A stretch of DNA of 25,028 bases, taken from the IMG/VR virus record IMGVR_UViG_3300025070_000213, positions 1 to 25,028 of that record. One strand, written 5' to 3'. The stretch is from a virus. This document shows, in pieces, positions 6,823-13,663 of the stretch. The translations under genes were made by a program, and so were the position numbers. The notes beneath the pieces are model-generated. The model was not told the DNA's origin. It ran no database searches and saw nothing but the letters and a program-made list of their open reading frames with translations. Positions within the stretch are counted from its first letter, which is position 1, and the number at the start of each line of letters is the position of its first letter.

Positions 6823-7286
6823 ATAGTTACGAATATATAAGTCAGGACTTAATGAAAACGTATTACAAATCTGTAATACAAAAGATGGCACAAAGCAATT
6901 ACAAACCAGATTTGGTTATAGGGTTACTTCGAGGTGGTGCTGAGATGGCTGTGAATTTCAGTCACTACTTTGATGTACCTTGTGAAATTATCAAGTGGCA
7001 GTTACGTGACAGCAACAAAGATATTGATAAAGAATTACTTGCTGAAATTATAAAAAGCAATTCGCATTCTAATATTTTAGTTGTAGATGATTTGTGTGAC
7101 ACAGGTGCGGCATTACAAGGCGTTGATGATGTCTTCTCTGATGCACACTTCTTAGGTGATGTTTCCTATGCTGTATGTATAGAAAACATTGATAATGATT
7201 TCAACATTGATTTTACTGCTAGACAGATTAGTAGAAATGTTGATGAACAATGGTTTGTATTTCCATGTGAGAGTTGGTGGTTATGA
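6819..7286 (+). CDS. Type I phosphoribosyltransferase
   Basis: 155 residues. Type I phosphoribosyltransferases join a base to PRPP. The PRPP-binding motif is ILVVDDLCDTGAAL (86-99), with two acidic residues followed by DTG. The early PDLVIGLLRGGAEMAV segment (30-45) is the usual first loop with R-G-G, seen in hypoxanthine/xanthine-guanine type enzymes. The length is close to that of bacterial Gpt-like enzymes, but the substrate base is not determined by what I see. It overlaps galE by four bases and the next small gene by four. A salvage role for purines in the infected cell would fit. Confidence 0.85.
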   Translation: MNSYEYISQDLMKTYYKSVIQKMAQSNYKPDLVIGLLRGGAEMAVNFSHYFDVPCEIIKWQLRDSNKDIDKELLAEIIKSNSHSNILVVDDLCDTGAALQGVDDVFSDAHFLGDVSYAVCIENIDNDFNIDFTARQISRNVDEQWFVFPCESWWL

Positions 7287-7480
7287 AAACAGCAGATATA
7301 AAAAATGAAAACGGTTATGTGGTTTATTTGTATATAAACAATGACCTATTTGGTACAGTTGATGTTAGAAACAAGTCTATTCACTATGCTGAAGATGTAG
7401 TAGAGAATTGGCAGAACGGTATACTAACAGAAGACAACCAACACATTAAAAATAAAAAGACGAAATTATTCACATCATAG
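7283..7480 (+). CDS. Small unknown protein (65 aa)
   Basis: A 65-residue protein, probably starting at ATG 7283 (ATGA overlap with the previous stop) rather than at the TTG at 7274. It has a strand-like N-terminal half (GYVVYLYINNDLFGTVDV) and a Lys-rich tail. It is the last gene before promoter P2, whose -35 begins at the base after its stop. No family is recognised. Confidence 0.65.
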   Translation: MKTADIKNENGYVVYLYINNDLFGTVDVRNKSIHYAEDVVENWQNGILTEDNQHIKNKKTKLFTS

Positions 7481-7509
7481 TTGACTTTTTATCTAAATAC
7501 AAGTATAAT
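7481..7509 (+). promoter_or_regulatory. Sigma70-type promoter P2 (TTGACT-N17-TATAAT)
   Basis: -35 TTGACT at 7481-7486 and -10 TATAAT at 7504-7509, 17 bases apart, directly upstream of folE. The leader from about 7516 contains CGGAGAAAACGAC just before the ATG at 7547, giving a GGAG ribosome binding site. Confidence 0.75.
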
Positions 7510-7546
7510 ATAAAGACATCCTCGTCTTAAACTCGGAGAAAACGAC

Positions 7547-8236
7547 ATGAAAAAACATGAAGAAGTAGCCAAAAGGTTACAAGAAAGTAACACTCGTTAC
7601 TGGGCCGGAGATAACATCTCACAACATCTTGAAGAAGGTGACAAACAAACATTAATAGAAGAAGCCACAGTAGCATTTGAAAATGTGCTAGACACGTTGG
7701 TTATCGATAGACACAATGACCCTAACAGCATGGGCACAGGCAAACGTCTTGCTAAAATGTATATCAATGAACTAATGGCAGGACGTTATGATCCAATACC
7801 ACCTGCAACTGCTTTCCCTAACGACAGTGCTGATAGGTATGAAGGCATGTTGGTTGTGCGTAGTGAGCTCACAAGTATGTGTTCACATCATCACCAGATC
7901 GTTAAAGGTGTTGCATACATTGGTATCATTGCCAGTGAGAAACTAATTGGACTAAGCAAGTACACAAGGATTGCACAGTGGTGTGCAGAGCGTGGTACAT
8001 TGCAAGAAGAACTTGCTAACGACATCGTTAGAGAGATTCAGAAAGCAACAGGCACAGAGAACTTGGGTGTATACATTCAAGCCACACACGGTTGTGTAGA
8101 GAACAGGGGTGTTAAAGCACACAGTAGTCTCACACAAACAACTGTATTAAAAGGTGCATTCAAAGATGACCCAGCAACTAAGAAAGAGTTTATGGACAAT
8201 ATTAAACTACAACAATCATATGCGTGTGATAGATAA
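7547..8236 (+). CDS. folE: GTP cyclohydrolase I
   Basis: 229 residues, the usual length. FolE converts GTP to 7,8-dihydroneopterin triphosphate, the first step of folate, pterin and 7-deazaguanine synthesis. The zinc ligands are C112 and H115 in MCSHHHQ and C183 in HGCVENRGVK. GTGKRLAKMYINELMAGRY (63-81) and IGLSKYTRI (134-142) are standard family motifs, and the SSLTQTTVLKG tail fits. A dedicated promoter lies just upstream. The last A of the stop is the first base of the next ATG (TAATG). With a QueD-like protein and QueE in this window, the likely use is 7-deazaguanine synthesis rather than folate, but that choice is inferred. Confidence 0.97.
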   Translation: MKKHEEVAKRLQESNTRYWAGDNISQHLEEGDKQTLIEEATVAFENVLDTLVIDRHNDPNSMGTGKRLAKMYINELMAGRYDPIPPATAFPNDSADRYEGMLVVRSELTSMCSHHHQIVKGVAYIGIIASEKLIGLSKYTRIAQWCAERGTLQEELANDIVREIQKATGTENLGVYIQATHGCVENRGVKAHSSLTQTTVLKGAFKDDPATKKEFMDNIKLQQSYACDR

Positions 8237-8769
8237 TGTCGATTAGTGCTAGAGGACCAAGAAACATATTAGTGATTGATCGTAATTGCGTTCCTATCAA
8301 TGAAATTATTAATCATGTAGTTCATCACAGAGACATTGATAATGTAATGTCAAGATACAGTGTTCATGAGAGCGAAGTATTTGATGCTATCAGTTGCTGG
8401 TGTGATGTGCGTGAACCCACTGAGAATGATTTTATCAAGTTCAAGACGGAGATGAATGAGACTGGTATACTTGATGTTGAGACAACAGGTATCAGTGACT
8501 GGATGATGCTGAGTTGTATATCATTTGGTAAGGATTATCAACCTACTGAATCAGACCTATCATACCTTTATGGTTGGGGACTAGGTGAACTGTTGATACA
8601 ATCTATGACTGATATCAAAAACGATACCAAGGACTACGAAGCAAGTGTATTGCATGAAGCAATACTGTTAGCATTTGAAAGCAGTTACAAAAAAGTAACA
8701 CCAGAGAATGCTGAAGAAATGATTTACAGTATTGAATTAGAAAGAAGCAGAGATGAGGTAAGACATTGA
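8236..8769 (+). CDS. Unknown protein between folE and queE (177 aa)
   Basis: A 177-residue acidic soluble protein. It begins with GPRNILVIDRNCVPINEI, a Rossmann-like opening strand-loop without a glycine-rich loop, followed by helical segments. The middle contains ISCWCDV (CxC) and GILDVETTGISDW, and the end is a long charged helix. It is not QueD: there is no zinc triad. It is co-translated with folE (TAATG) and with queE (TTGA), so a role in the same pathway is plausible, but no family is recognised. Confidence 0.8.
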   Translation: MSISARGPRNILVIDRNCVPINEIINHVVHHRDIDNVMSRYSVHESEVFDAISCWCDVREPTENDFIKFKTEMNETGILDVETTGISDWMMLSCISFGKDYQPTESDLSYLYGWGLGELLIQSMTDIKNDTKDYEASVLHEAILLAFESSYKKVTPENAEEMIYSIELERSRDEVRH

Positions 8770-9662
8770 GCAACGTACCTATTAAATATTCTGAGACATT
8801 TTACTCAGCACAAGGTGAAGGCCAGTACATAGGCATACCCAGTTTGTGGATGCGATTCTTTTTGTGTAACTTACAATGTAATGGCTTTGGACAAGCAGAT
8901 CCTACTAATCCTGATACATATGAATTGCCATTTGAGGAGATTGATATATCTGATATAACAGATGTACGTGATCTTCCTGTGTTCGATAAAGGCTGTGATA
9001 GTTCGTACACATGGAGTAGAAAGTACAGGCATCTTATTACTAACAGAAGTATCAAAGAAGGAGTTGATGAGCTCACAGAACTACTGCCACATGGCAAGTT
9101 CCAGAACCCTGTTACCAAACAATGGGTACACATGGTGTTTACTGGTGGTGAGCCATTACTCCATCCTACACAACCTGGTATCATTGGCGTACTAAATGAA
9201 TTCAAAGAGCGTGATAACTTCCCTAACAATGTCACAGTTGAAACAAATGGTACACGTGAACTAAGTGATGATTTGTTTTACTACATACAAAACAACTTCA
9301 CAGATGTAACTGGCAGAGAATGGTTTTGGTCGTTGAGTCCTAAGTTATGGAGTACTGCTGGAGAAAAGCATAAACGTGCTATTAAGCCTGAGTTTGTTGC
9401 TAAGTATGCAAAGTGTACACCACACGGTCAGTTAAAGTTTGTAGTAAACGGAAGTGAGGAGAGTTGGCGTGAAGTCGAAGAGAACACAAAAGCATTTCGT
9501 GATGCTGGTTGCGATTACCCTGTTTGGATTATGGGGGTCGGTGGCACCTTGGAAGGACTCAAGGTCACTGAAGCAGACATTGCCGATGAGGCCATCGCCA
9601 GAGGATATTATTACTCCAGCAGGGTCCACGTTCATATATACGGCAATGCTATAGGCAAGTAA
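8766..9662 (+). CDS. queE: QueE, 7-carboxy-7-deazaguanine synthase (radical SAM)
   Basis: 298 residues, longer than many QueE proteins. QueE is a radical SAM enzyme that converts 6-carboxytetrahydropterin to 7-carboxy-7-deazaguanine. ETFYSAQGEGQYIGIPSLWMR (10-30) is the standard QueE opening. Two cluster cysteines are C34 and C38 (FFLCNLQC). The third is probably C77 in KGCDSSYTW, the family's CDxxYTW motif, after a 38-residue insertion. FTGGEPLLH and VTVETNGT follow as SAM-binding segments. The only usable start is TTG at 8766, overlapping the preceding TGA. Its TAA shares one base with the next ATG. Confidence 0.93.
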   Translation: MSNVPIKYSETFYSAQGEGQYIGIPSLWMRFFLCNLQCNGFGQADPTNPDTYELPFEEIDISDITDVRDLPVFDKGCDSSYTWSRKYRHLITNRSIKEGVDELTELLPHGKFQNPVTKQWVHMVFTGGEPLLHPTQPGIIGVLNEFKERDNFPNNVTVETNGTRELSDDLFYYIQNNFTDVTGREWFWSLSPKLWSTAGEKHKRAIKPEFVAKYAKCTPHGQLKFVVNGSEESWREVEENTKAFRDAGCDYPVWIMGVGGTLEGLKVTEADIADEAIARGYYYSSRVHVHIYGNAIGK

Positions 9663-10213
9663 TGTTTAGATATATTGAGAATGTATTTGATGAAACAATA
9701 CTAAATCGCTTTTACAATAAGTATTTTCAAATACTTGATAGCGATCTCAATAGCCACGACATTTGGGCAGACAGTGCAACAAAGAATAAAACACTGCCCG
9801 AATGTTTTACAAGCAACTTAACAACACAAGAACGTTATGAACTCATAGAGTATTTGTACTCTACACCAACTTCACCTTTCCACCAAGACAACCGAATACG
9901 TAATTGCGATGTAGCAATACAAAAATTGTTGCCAAATTGTAGCATACCAAAACACACAGACACTTGTATAGGCAGTATGACGGTGTTCATGAACAAAGAG
10001 TATGACACTTCTAATGGCGGACAGTTTGTTTGGTATGACCCGGAAGTAGAAAAAGTGTCATACTCTGTGATACCAAAATGGAACTGTGCCGTGTGGAGTT
10101 ATAACAGCGGTATAGAGCATGAGGTTACCACAGTAAACCAACACAATAGAATCACAATGCAGTTTTTTATATGGGACAATAAAAAGGATGCGAAAGTCCA
10201 AGTCAAAAGTTGA
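9662..10213 (+). CDS. 2OG-Fe(II) oxygenase (prolyl-4-hydroxylase-like), first copy type
   Basis: 183 residues. These enzymes hydroxylate a substrate using iron, 2-oxoglutarate and O2. The iron triad reads as H98 and D100 in PKHTDTCIG and H153 in GIEHEVTTV; R163 in HNRITMQFF is placed to bind 2-oxoglutarate. GGQFVWYDP (119-127) and NCAVWSYNS are the usual strand motifs between them. The ATG shares a base with the queE stop. The substrate is unknown: protein, DNA base or sugar are all possible. A second, different oxygenase lies at 20963-21568. Confidence 0.85.
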   Translation: MFRYIENVFDETILNRFYNKYFQILDSDLNSHDIWADSATKNKTLPECFTSNLTTQERYELIEYLYSTPTSPFHQDNRIRNCDVAIQKLLPNCSIPKHTDTCIGSMTVFMNKEYDTSNGGQFVWYDPEVEKVSYSVIPKWNCAVWSYNSGIEHEVTTVNQHNRITMQFFIWDNKKDAKVQVKS

Positions 10214-10361
10214 AAGATATTTGAGAGTGAGGATTGACATGTTGTGTGAAGAACGTAAAAAGAACAACAACGAAGTTGCTCACATGGTCATAGATAAATG
10301 TGTAGGCGAACTGAGTTATGTATTGGAATTGATTGAGAGAGAAAACAATGCAAACAATTAA
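10188..10361 (+). CDS. Small basic protein (57 aa), tentative
   Basis: A 57-residue frame with a basic N-terminus (MRKSKSKVERYLRVR) and an amphipathic helical C-terminal half. It overlaps the oxygenase gene by 26 bases and the next gene by 14. AAGG lies directly against the ATG, too close for a good ribosome binding site; the internal start at 10239 is an alternative that would give 40 residues. It fills a gap of about 130 bases that has no other feature. No family is recognised. Confidence 0.45.
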   Translation: MRKSKSKVERYLRVRIDMLCEERKKNNNEVAHMVIDKCVGELSYVLELIERENNANN

Positions 10362-10956
10362 AGAAACAGTTGTATACGAAAAGACACATAATAAAACAGG
10401 TCAAAAATATGTTGGCATCAGTACCAGAGACACAGACAATTATGATGGCTCAGGTCCTAGATGGCTAGAACATTTAGAAGAACACGGTAACGATCATTCT
10501 ACTGAAATTTTATTTAAGACCACTTTACAACAAGAACTCACAGACTTTTGTGAAGCATACAGCAAAGAAAAGAACATTGTAGAAAGTGACTTGTACTCAA
10601 ATGTACTACCAGAGCATGGTGGATGCTTAGGTGGTGAAGCCAATCCAAATTACAAAGATGGTAAGTGGGTAGGCAGACATGATGATAAAGAATTAGAACG
10701 TCGTGTACAAAAAGAGGCGGATGCTGTTAAATATGAAAGAGACAAAGACCTTTTTACTAAATATCAAATGAATGCCAGATACCACAAAAGCAAAGGCAAC
10801 CGTGAACAAGCACGTTATTGGTTTGATAAATGGCAAGCCGGTATAAGAGGAGAGGACAATAACGGACAGTCTTTACAAAAAACAGACACCTTTGAATTTT
10901 GGTATCAGTGTGTAGGTAGAATGAGTTGGGAGAAAAGAAAGGCATTTTATGGTTGA
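10348..10956 (+). CDS. GIY-YIG-like (homing-type) endonuclease
   Basis: 202 residues from ATG 10348, which has GAGAGAGA just upstream; the in-frame TTG at 10333 is less likely. The N-terminus follows the GIY-YIG layout used by phage SegA-like and homing nucleases: VVYEKTHNKTGQKYVGIST (8-26), then YDGSGPRWLEHLEEHG (32-47) with the conserved Gly-Ser-Gly, then TEILFKT. GGEANPNYKDGKWVG (about 95-109) resembles the DNA-binding modules that often follow such domains. The C-terminal half is Lys/Arg/Tyr-rich and helical. It may be a free-standing mobile nuclease, or a domesticated relative; the classical catalytic Arg and Glu are not both certain. Confidence 0.65.
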   Translation: MQTIKETVVYEKTHNKTGQKYVGISTRDTDNYDGSGPRWLEHLEEHGNDHSTEILFKTTLQQELTDFCEAYSKEKNIVESDLYSNVLPEHGGCLGGEANPNYKDGKWVGRHDDKELERRVQKEADAVKYERDKDLFTKYQMNARYHKSKGNREQARYWFDKWQAGIRGEDNNGQSLQKTDTFEFWYQCVGRMSWEKRKAFYG

Positions 10957-10980
10957 CATTAGCCAGAAAAACTGTATAAT
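10953..10980 (+). promoter_or_regulatory. Sigma70-type promoter P3 (TTGACA-N16-TATAAT)
   Basis: Perfect -35 (10953-10958) and -10 (10975-10980), 16 bases apart, spanning the stop of the GIY-YIG-like gene. The short leader contains CTAGGAGAACCC, with AGGAG at 10994-10998 before the ATG at 11004. Confidence 0.8.
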
Positions 10981-11003
10981 ATATATTAAGACTAGGAGAA
11001 CCC

Positions 11004-11444
11004 ATGGCAAAGAAATTACTACCCTTTCATATGTCGCCCAAGAGTTGGGGTAAGAAAGGCAAAGACAGAGAAGTTGCAGAAGCAGAATACACCCTTGATG
11101 GCGACGAATTGCAATTTGAATTAAACAAAATTGAAAGCAAGTATGAAAGGCTTGAAGCAGACAAGTTAGGCGAACCTTACGTGAATGTTATTAGGATGGG
11201 TGTTGATCCTGACAATGTAGTACAAGGATACTTTGAATTAGATTGGAACGATGCATTTGTTGCAATGCTACAAGAAAAAGGTATGCAAGGTACAAGCGAT
11301 GAGGACGTTGTAAACAAATGGTTCAATGCTGTTTGTAGAACAGTTTTATTACAAGAACAAGCAGACCATGACTATGGTATGCAAACAGGACAGAGAGACG
11401 ATGTCATCAGGACAACAGACACTAGATCAGAAGGCGAAGACTAA
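11004..11444 (+). CDS. Unknown protein behind promoter P3 (146 aa)
   Basis: 146 residues, acidic overall with a basic N-terminus (MAKKLLPFHMSPKSWGKKGK). The middle contains YTLDGDELQFELNKIESKYERLEADKLG, a charged helix with coiled-coil character, then a GYFELDWNDAFVAMLQ segment. No catalytic motif or family is recognised. It has its own strong promoter, which argues that it is wanted at a high level. It overlaps the next gene by 44 bases. Confidence 0.8.
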   Translation: MAKKLLPFHMSPKSWGKKGKDREVAEAEYTLDGDELQFELNKIESKYERLEADKLGEPYVNVIRMGVDPDNVVQGYFELDWNDAFVAMLQEKGMQGTSDEDVVNKWFNAVCRTVLLQEQADHDYGMQTGQRDDVIRTTDTRSEGED

Positions 11445-11637
11445 ACTAGCAGTTCTAGTACAAAAACTAGATGCAGTAGTCACAGAAGCCATTGAGGATA
11501 TGGATACTAAAGAAGTATCATATATACTTGAGAACTTTAGACAACATCTTAAATATGATGTTAGCAGGAACTTTGAAGAACGTAGAGTTGAGGACTTAAA
11601 GAAGAGTCCATTTGATGACATACTAGGAGATATATGA
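11401..11637 (+). CDS. Small unknown protein (78 aa)
   Basis: 78 residues starting at ATG 11401; an in-frame ATG at 11326 would overlap the upstream gene by 119 bases and is less likely. The protein is helical and charged: KTKLAVLVQKLDAVVTEAIEDMD then a second helix YILENFRQHLKYDVSR and an Arg/Glu-rich segment. No family is recognised. It overlaps the next gene by four bases (ATGA). Confidence 0.65.
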   Translation: MSSGQQTLDQKAKTKLAVLVQKLDAVVTEAIEDMDTKEVSYILENFRQHLKYDVSRNFEERRVEDLKKSPFDDILGDI

Positions 11638-11951
11638 ACACTAAAATTACTTGGGCTGAACTAGCACTTACTAAACCTAGGACACTTACAGAAGGTGTTA
11701 ACGTGTATAGTTCTAGTGTAGGTGGCATACCTGTTAAACAAATTGTAATGTCTACTATCACTAACATTACATTCACTAGTAATTGTGTTGTGTTGCCCCT
11801 ACAAGCAATGGGTAGCCTAATACACAAAGATGGTAATACAATGATGTCAATGGGAGAGATGCACAGTATTGCTGAAGGCACAGTTTATACACCTAGCATG
11901 GCTTTTTCTACTATCATTATCATAGGCGAAGGAGATATTACACATGGCTAA
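11634..11951 (+). CDS. Unknown protein rich in Thr, Ile and Val (105 aa)
   Basis: 105 residues with many beta-branched residues and little charge, suggesting a beta-rich fold. Segments include GVNVYSSSVGGIPVKQIVMST, NITFTSNCVVLPLQAMGSLI and MAFSTIIIIGEGDI. There is no membrane segment of convincing length. No family is recognised. ATGA overlap with the gene upstream and eight-base overlap (ATGGCTAA) with the gene downstream place it in the P3 unit. Confidence 0.7.
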   Translation: MNTKITWAELALTKPRTLTEGVNVYSSSVGGIPVKQIVMSTITNITFTSNCVVLPLQAMGSLIHKDGNTMMSMGEMHSIAEGTVYTPSMAFSTIIIIGEGDITHG

Positions 11952-12099
11952 CACATATTCATATCATGAAGTTAACTACGATGGTAACAGTGGTTGGCGT
12001 GTGATTTTAACAGATAGCACTGGCAGGATTGTGGAGTCACGTTCATTCCCAACAGAAGCACAATGTATTTCATATATGGAGAAAAAACAAAATGGCTAA
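11944..12099 (+). CDS. Small unknown protein (51 aa)
   Basis: 51 residues: MANTYSYHEVNYDGNSGWRV followed by a strand (VILTDSTGRIVES) and a helix-like end (TEAQCISYMEKKQNG). It could be a small mixed alpha/beta protein. Its start and its stop both sit in the ATGGCTAA-type eight-base overlaps with its neighbours. GGCGAAGGAG upstream of 11944 gives a ribosome binding site at 11929-11934. No family is recognised. Confidence 0.65.
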   Translation: MANTYSYHEVNYDGNSGWRVILTDSTGRIVESRSFPTEAQCISYMEKKQNG

Positions 12100-13081
12100 T
12101 TATATTCTTGTAGACAGTTTGAATATGTTTATGCGAGCCAAGCACGTTGGTGGTGGCAAGGACATAGACATGCGTGTAGGTATGGCTATGCACATCATGT
12201 TCAACAGCATTAAGAAGTGTTGGAAAGACTTTAATGCTGATCATGTTGTATTCTGTTTAGAAGGACGTAGTTGGCGTAAAGACTTTTATCCTCCATACAA
12301 AGCAAACAGAAAAGTTACTGCTGACAAACGTAGTCCACGTGAGATTGAGGACGACGAGTTATTCTTTGAAGCATATAATGATATGATTACTTTCTTTGCA
12401 GAAAAGACTAACTGTAGTGTAATACGTGTTCCTAATGCAGAAGCAGACGATCTTATTGCAACATGGGTACAACAACACCCCAACGATAATCATGTTATTG
12501 TTAGCACAGACAGTGACTTTTATCAGCTCATAGCACCTAATGTAACGCAGTACAACGGCACTACGGATCAGATAGTTAGTCTTGCTGGCTTTCTTAATGC
12601 TAAAACAATGGAAAGAGTGGTAGATAAAAAGACAGGCAAAGAAAAAGAATTACCCGACCCAGAGTGGTTGCTGTTTGAGAAATGTGTTAGGGGTGATAGC
12701 AGTGATAATGTATTCAGTGCATACCCTGGTGCTAGAAAGAAAGGCAGTAAAAATAAGACTGGTATGCTAGAAGCATATGAAGATAAAGAGCGAGGCGGTT
12801 TCAACTACAACAACTTCATGTTACAGCGATGGGTCGACCATGAAGAAGTTGAGCATAGAGTGAAAGATGATTACGAACGCAATCGCACACTTATTGATCT
12901 CACACAGCAACCTGATGATATTAAAGAAGCATGTATAAATATTGTCAATGAAGCAAAGCAATCAGAGCCCACAACAAACGTTGGTATACACTTTATGAAG
13001 TTCTGTAACAAGTGGAACTTACAAAGACTTAGTCAAGCACCAACAGAGTTTGGAGAGATATTTAGTAAACAGATTACATAG
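12092..13081 (+). CDS. 5'-3' exonuclease, T4 RNase H/FEN type
   Basis: 329 residues from ATG 12092, where homology begins; the open frame extends further upstream but without support. FEN-type nucleases remove RNA primers and 5' flaps during replication, as T4 RNase H does. Acidic metal-binding residues are visible in order: D8 in ILVDSLN, E57 in VVFCLEGRSWRK, E117/D119/D120 in NAEADDLIATW, and D140/D142 in VSTDSDFYQ. YPPYKANR (66-73) is the conserved arch-side motif of the family. A later CVRGDSSDNV segment resembles the DNA-binding helix-turn segment. It works with ligase (19258-20532) in lagging-strand repair. A poor eight-base overlap couples it to the gene upstream. Confidence 0.9.
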   Translation: MANYILVDSLNMFMRAKHVGGGKDIDMRVGMAMHIMFNSIKKCWKDFNADHVVFCLEGRSWRKDFYPPYKANRKVTADKRSPREIEDDELFFEAYNDMITFFAEKTNCSVIRVPNAEADDLIATWVQQHPNDNHVIVSTDSDFYQLIAPNVTQYNGTTDQIVSLAGFLNAKTMERVVDKKTGKEKELPDPEWLLFEKCVRGDSSDNVFSAYPGARKKGSKNKTGMLEAYEDKERGGFNYNNFMLQRWVDHEEVEHRVKDDYERNRTLIDLTQQPDDIKEACINIVNEAKQSEPTTNVGIHFMKFCNKWNLQRLSQAPTEFGEIFSKQIT

Positions 13082-13088
13082 GAATAAA

Positions 13089-13340
13089 ATGGATTTAGGA
13101 AGATGGTATCACAATTTTAAGTTTTGGGGAGTAGTACCTCCAGAGAAAGAACCAGAACCAGAACAGAAGGAAACTAAAGTTATTGACGTCATGGAAGACG
13201 ATGTTGACCCAGCAGAAGTAACTTTGGAGAATGCATATAAAACGAGGTGGATATGGTATCACACAATACTAGCAATAGAGATATTAATGACGAATCTGTT
13301 ATTGATAGCCATTCTAATAGTGATAGCAGTGAAGTTGTAG
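13089..13340 (+). CDS. Small membrane-anchored protein (83 aa)
   Basis: 83 residues starting at ATG 13089 with TAGGA at 13079-13083. The N-terminal half is soluble, with a Pro/Glu/Lys-rich stretch (PPEKEPEPEQKE). Residues about 53-82 are one strongly hydrophobic C-terminal helix (ILAIEILMTNLLLIAILIVIAV), so this is probably a tail-anchored membrane protein. No family is recognised. The coding sequence for the helix is also read in another frame by the next gene over 88 bases. Confidence 0.7.
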   Translation: MDLGRWYHNFKFWGVVPPEKEPEPEQKETKVIDVMEDDVDPAEVTLENAYKTRWIWYHTILAIEILMTNLLLIAILIVIAVKL

Positions 13341-13663
13341 AATGGAGTGATGCTGATAAAGCATTATGGATACTACAAAATGGTCAGCCCAAGTATGCTG
13401 AAATATTTGAGCGTGTAGACGATCATGTATATTCCAGACCGAGCAGTGCCCCGGAAGACATCGTACCTCCCTGGGTGAGCAGAGAAAGAAAATTAAAGTA
13501 CGTAACAAAGAAAAAGAGCTATATGGAGGCACACAATGAGTTTCAAGATCAATTTACAGAACCAGCCAAGCACGGCAACAGGTTCCTTAAAGAGGACAAC
13601 CATCACCAAAGGTGGCTCACTAAGGACGAACAGCAAAGACTTAGGATTAAGAGAGATGAGTAA
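13253..13663 (+). CDS. Unknown charged protein with long overlaps on both sides (136 aa)
   Basis: 136 residues starting at ATG 13253, with GAGG at 13244-13247 as the ribosome binding site; the GTG at 13247 is an alternative. The first 32 residues are Ser/Asn/Asp-rich and low in complexity, as expected of a segment constrained by the overlapping membrane helix gene. The middle (VVEWSDADKALWILQNGQPKY...) looks like ordinary globular protein, which argues that the frame is real. The C-terminal part is charged and Gln/His/Arg-rich. It overlaps the gene upstream by 88 bases and the next by 8 or 128 depending on that gene's start. No family is recognised. Confidence 0.65.
   Translation: MVSHNTSNRDINDESVIDSHSNSDSSEVVEWSDADKALWILQNGQPKYAEIFERVDDHVYSRPSSAPEDIVPPWVSRERKLKYVTKKKSYMEAHNEFQDQFTEPAKHGNRFLKEDNHHQRWLTKDEQQRLRIKRDE

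Noticed and set aside
8801-9235. 144-residue minus-strand open frame opposite queE
   Set aside because: It is the complement of a clear QueE gene and its translation has no motif; rejected as an antisense shadow.
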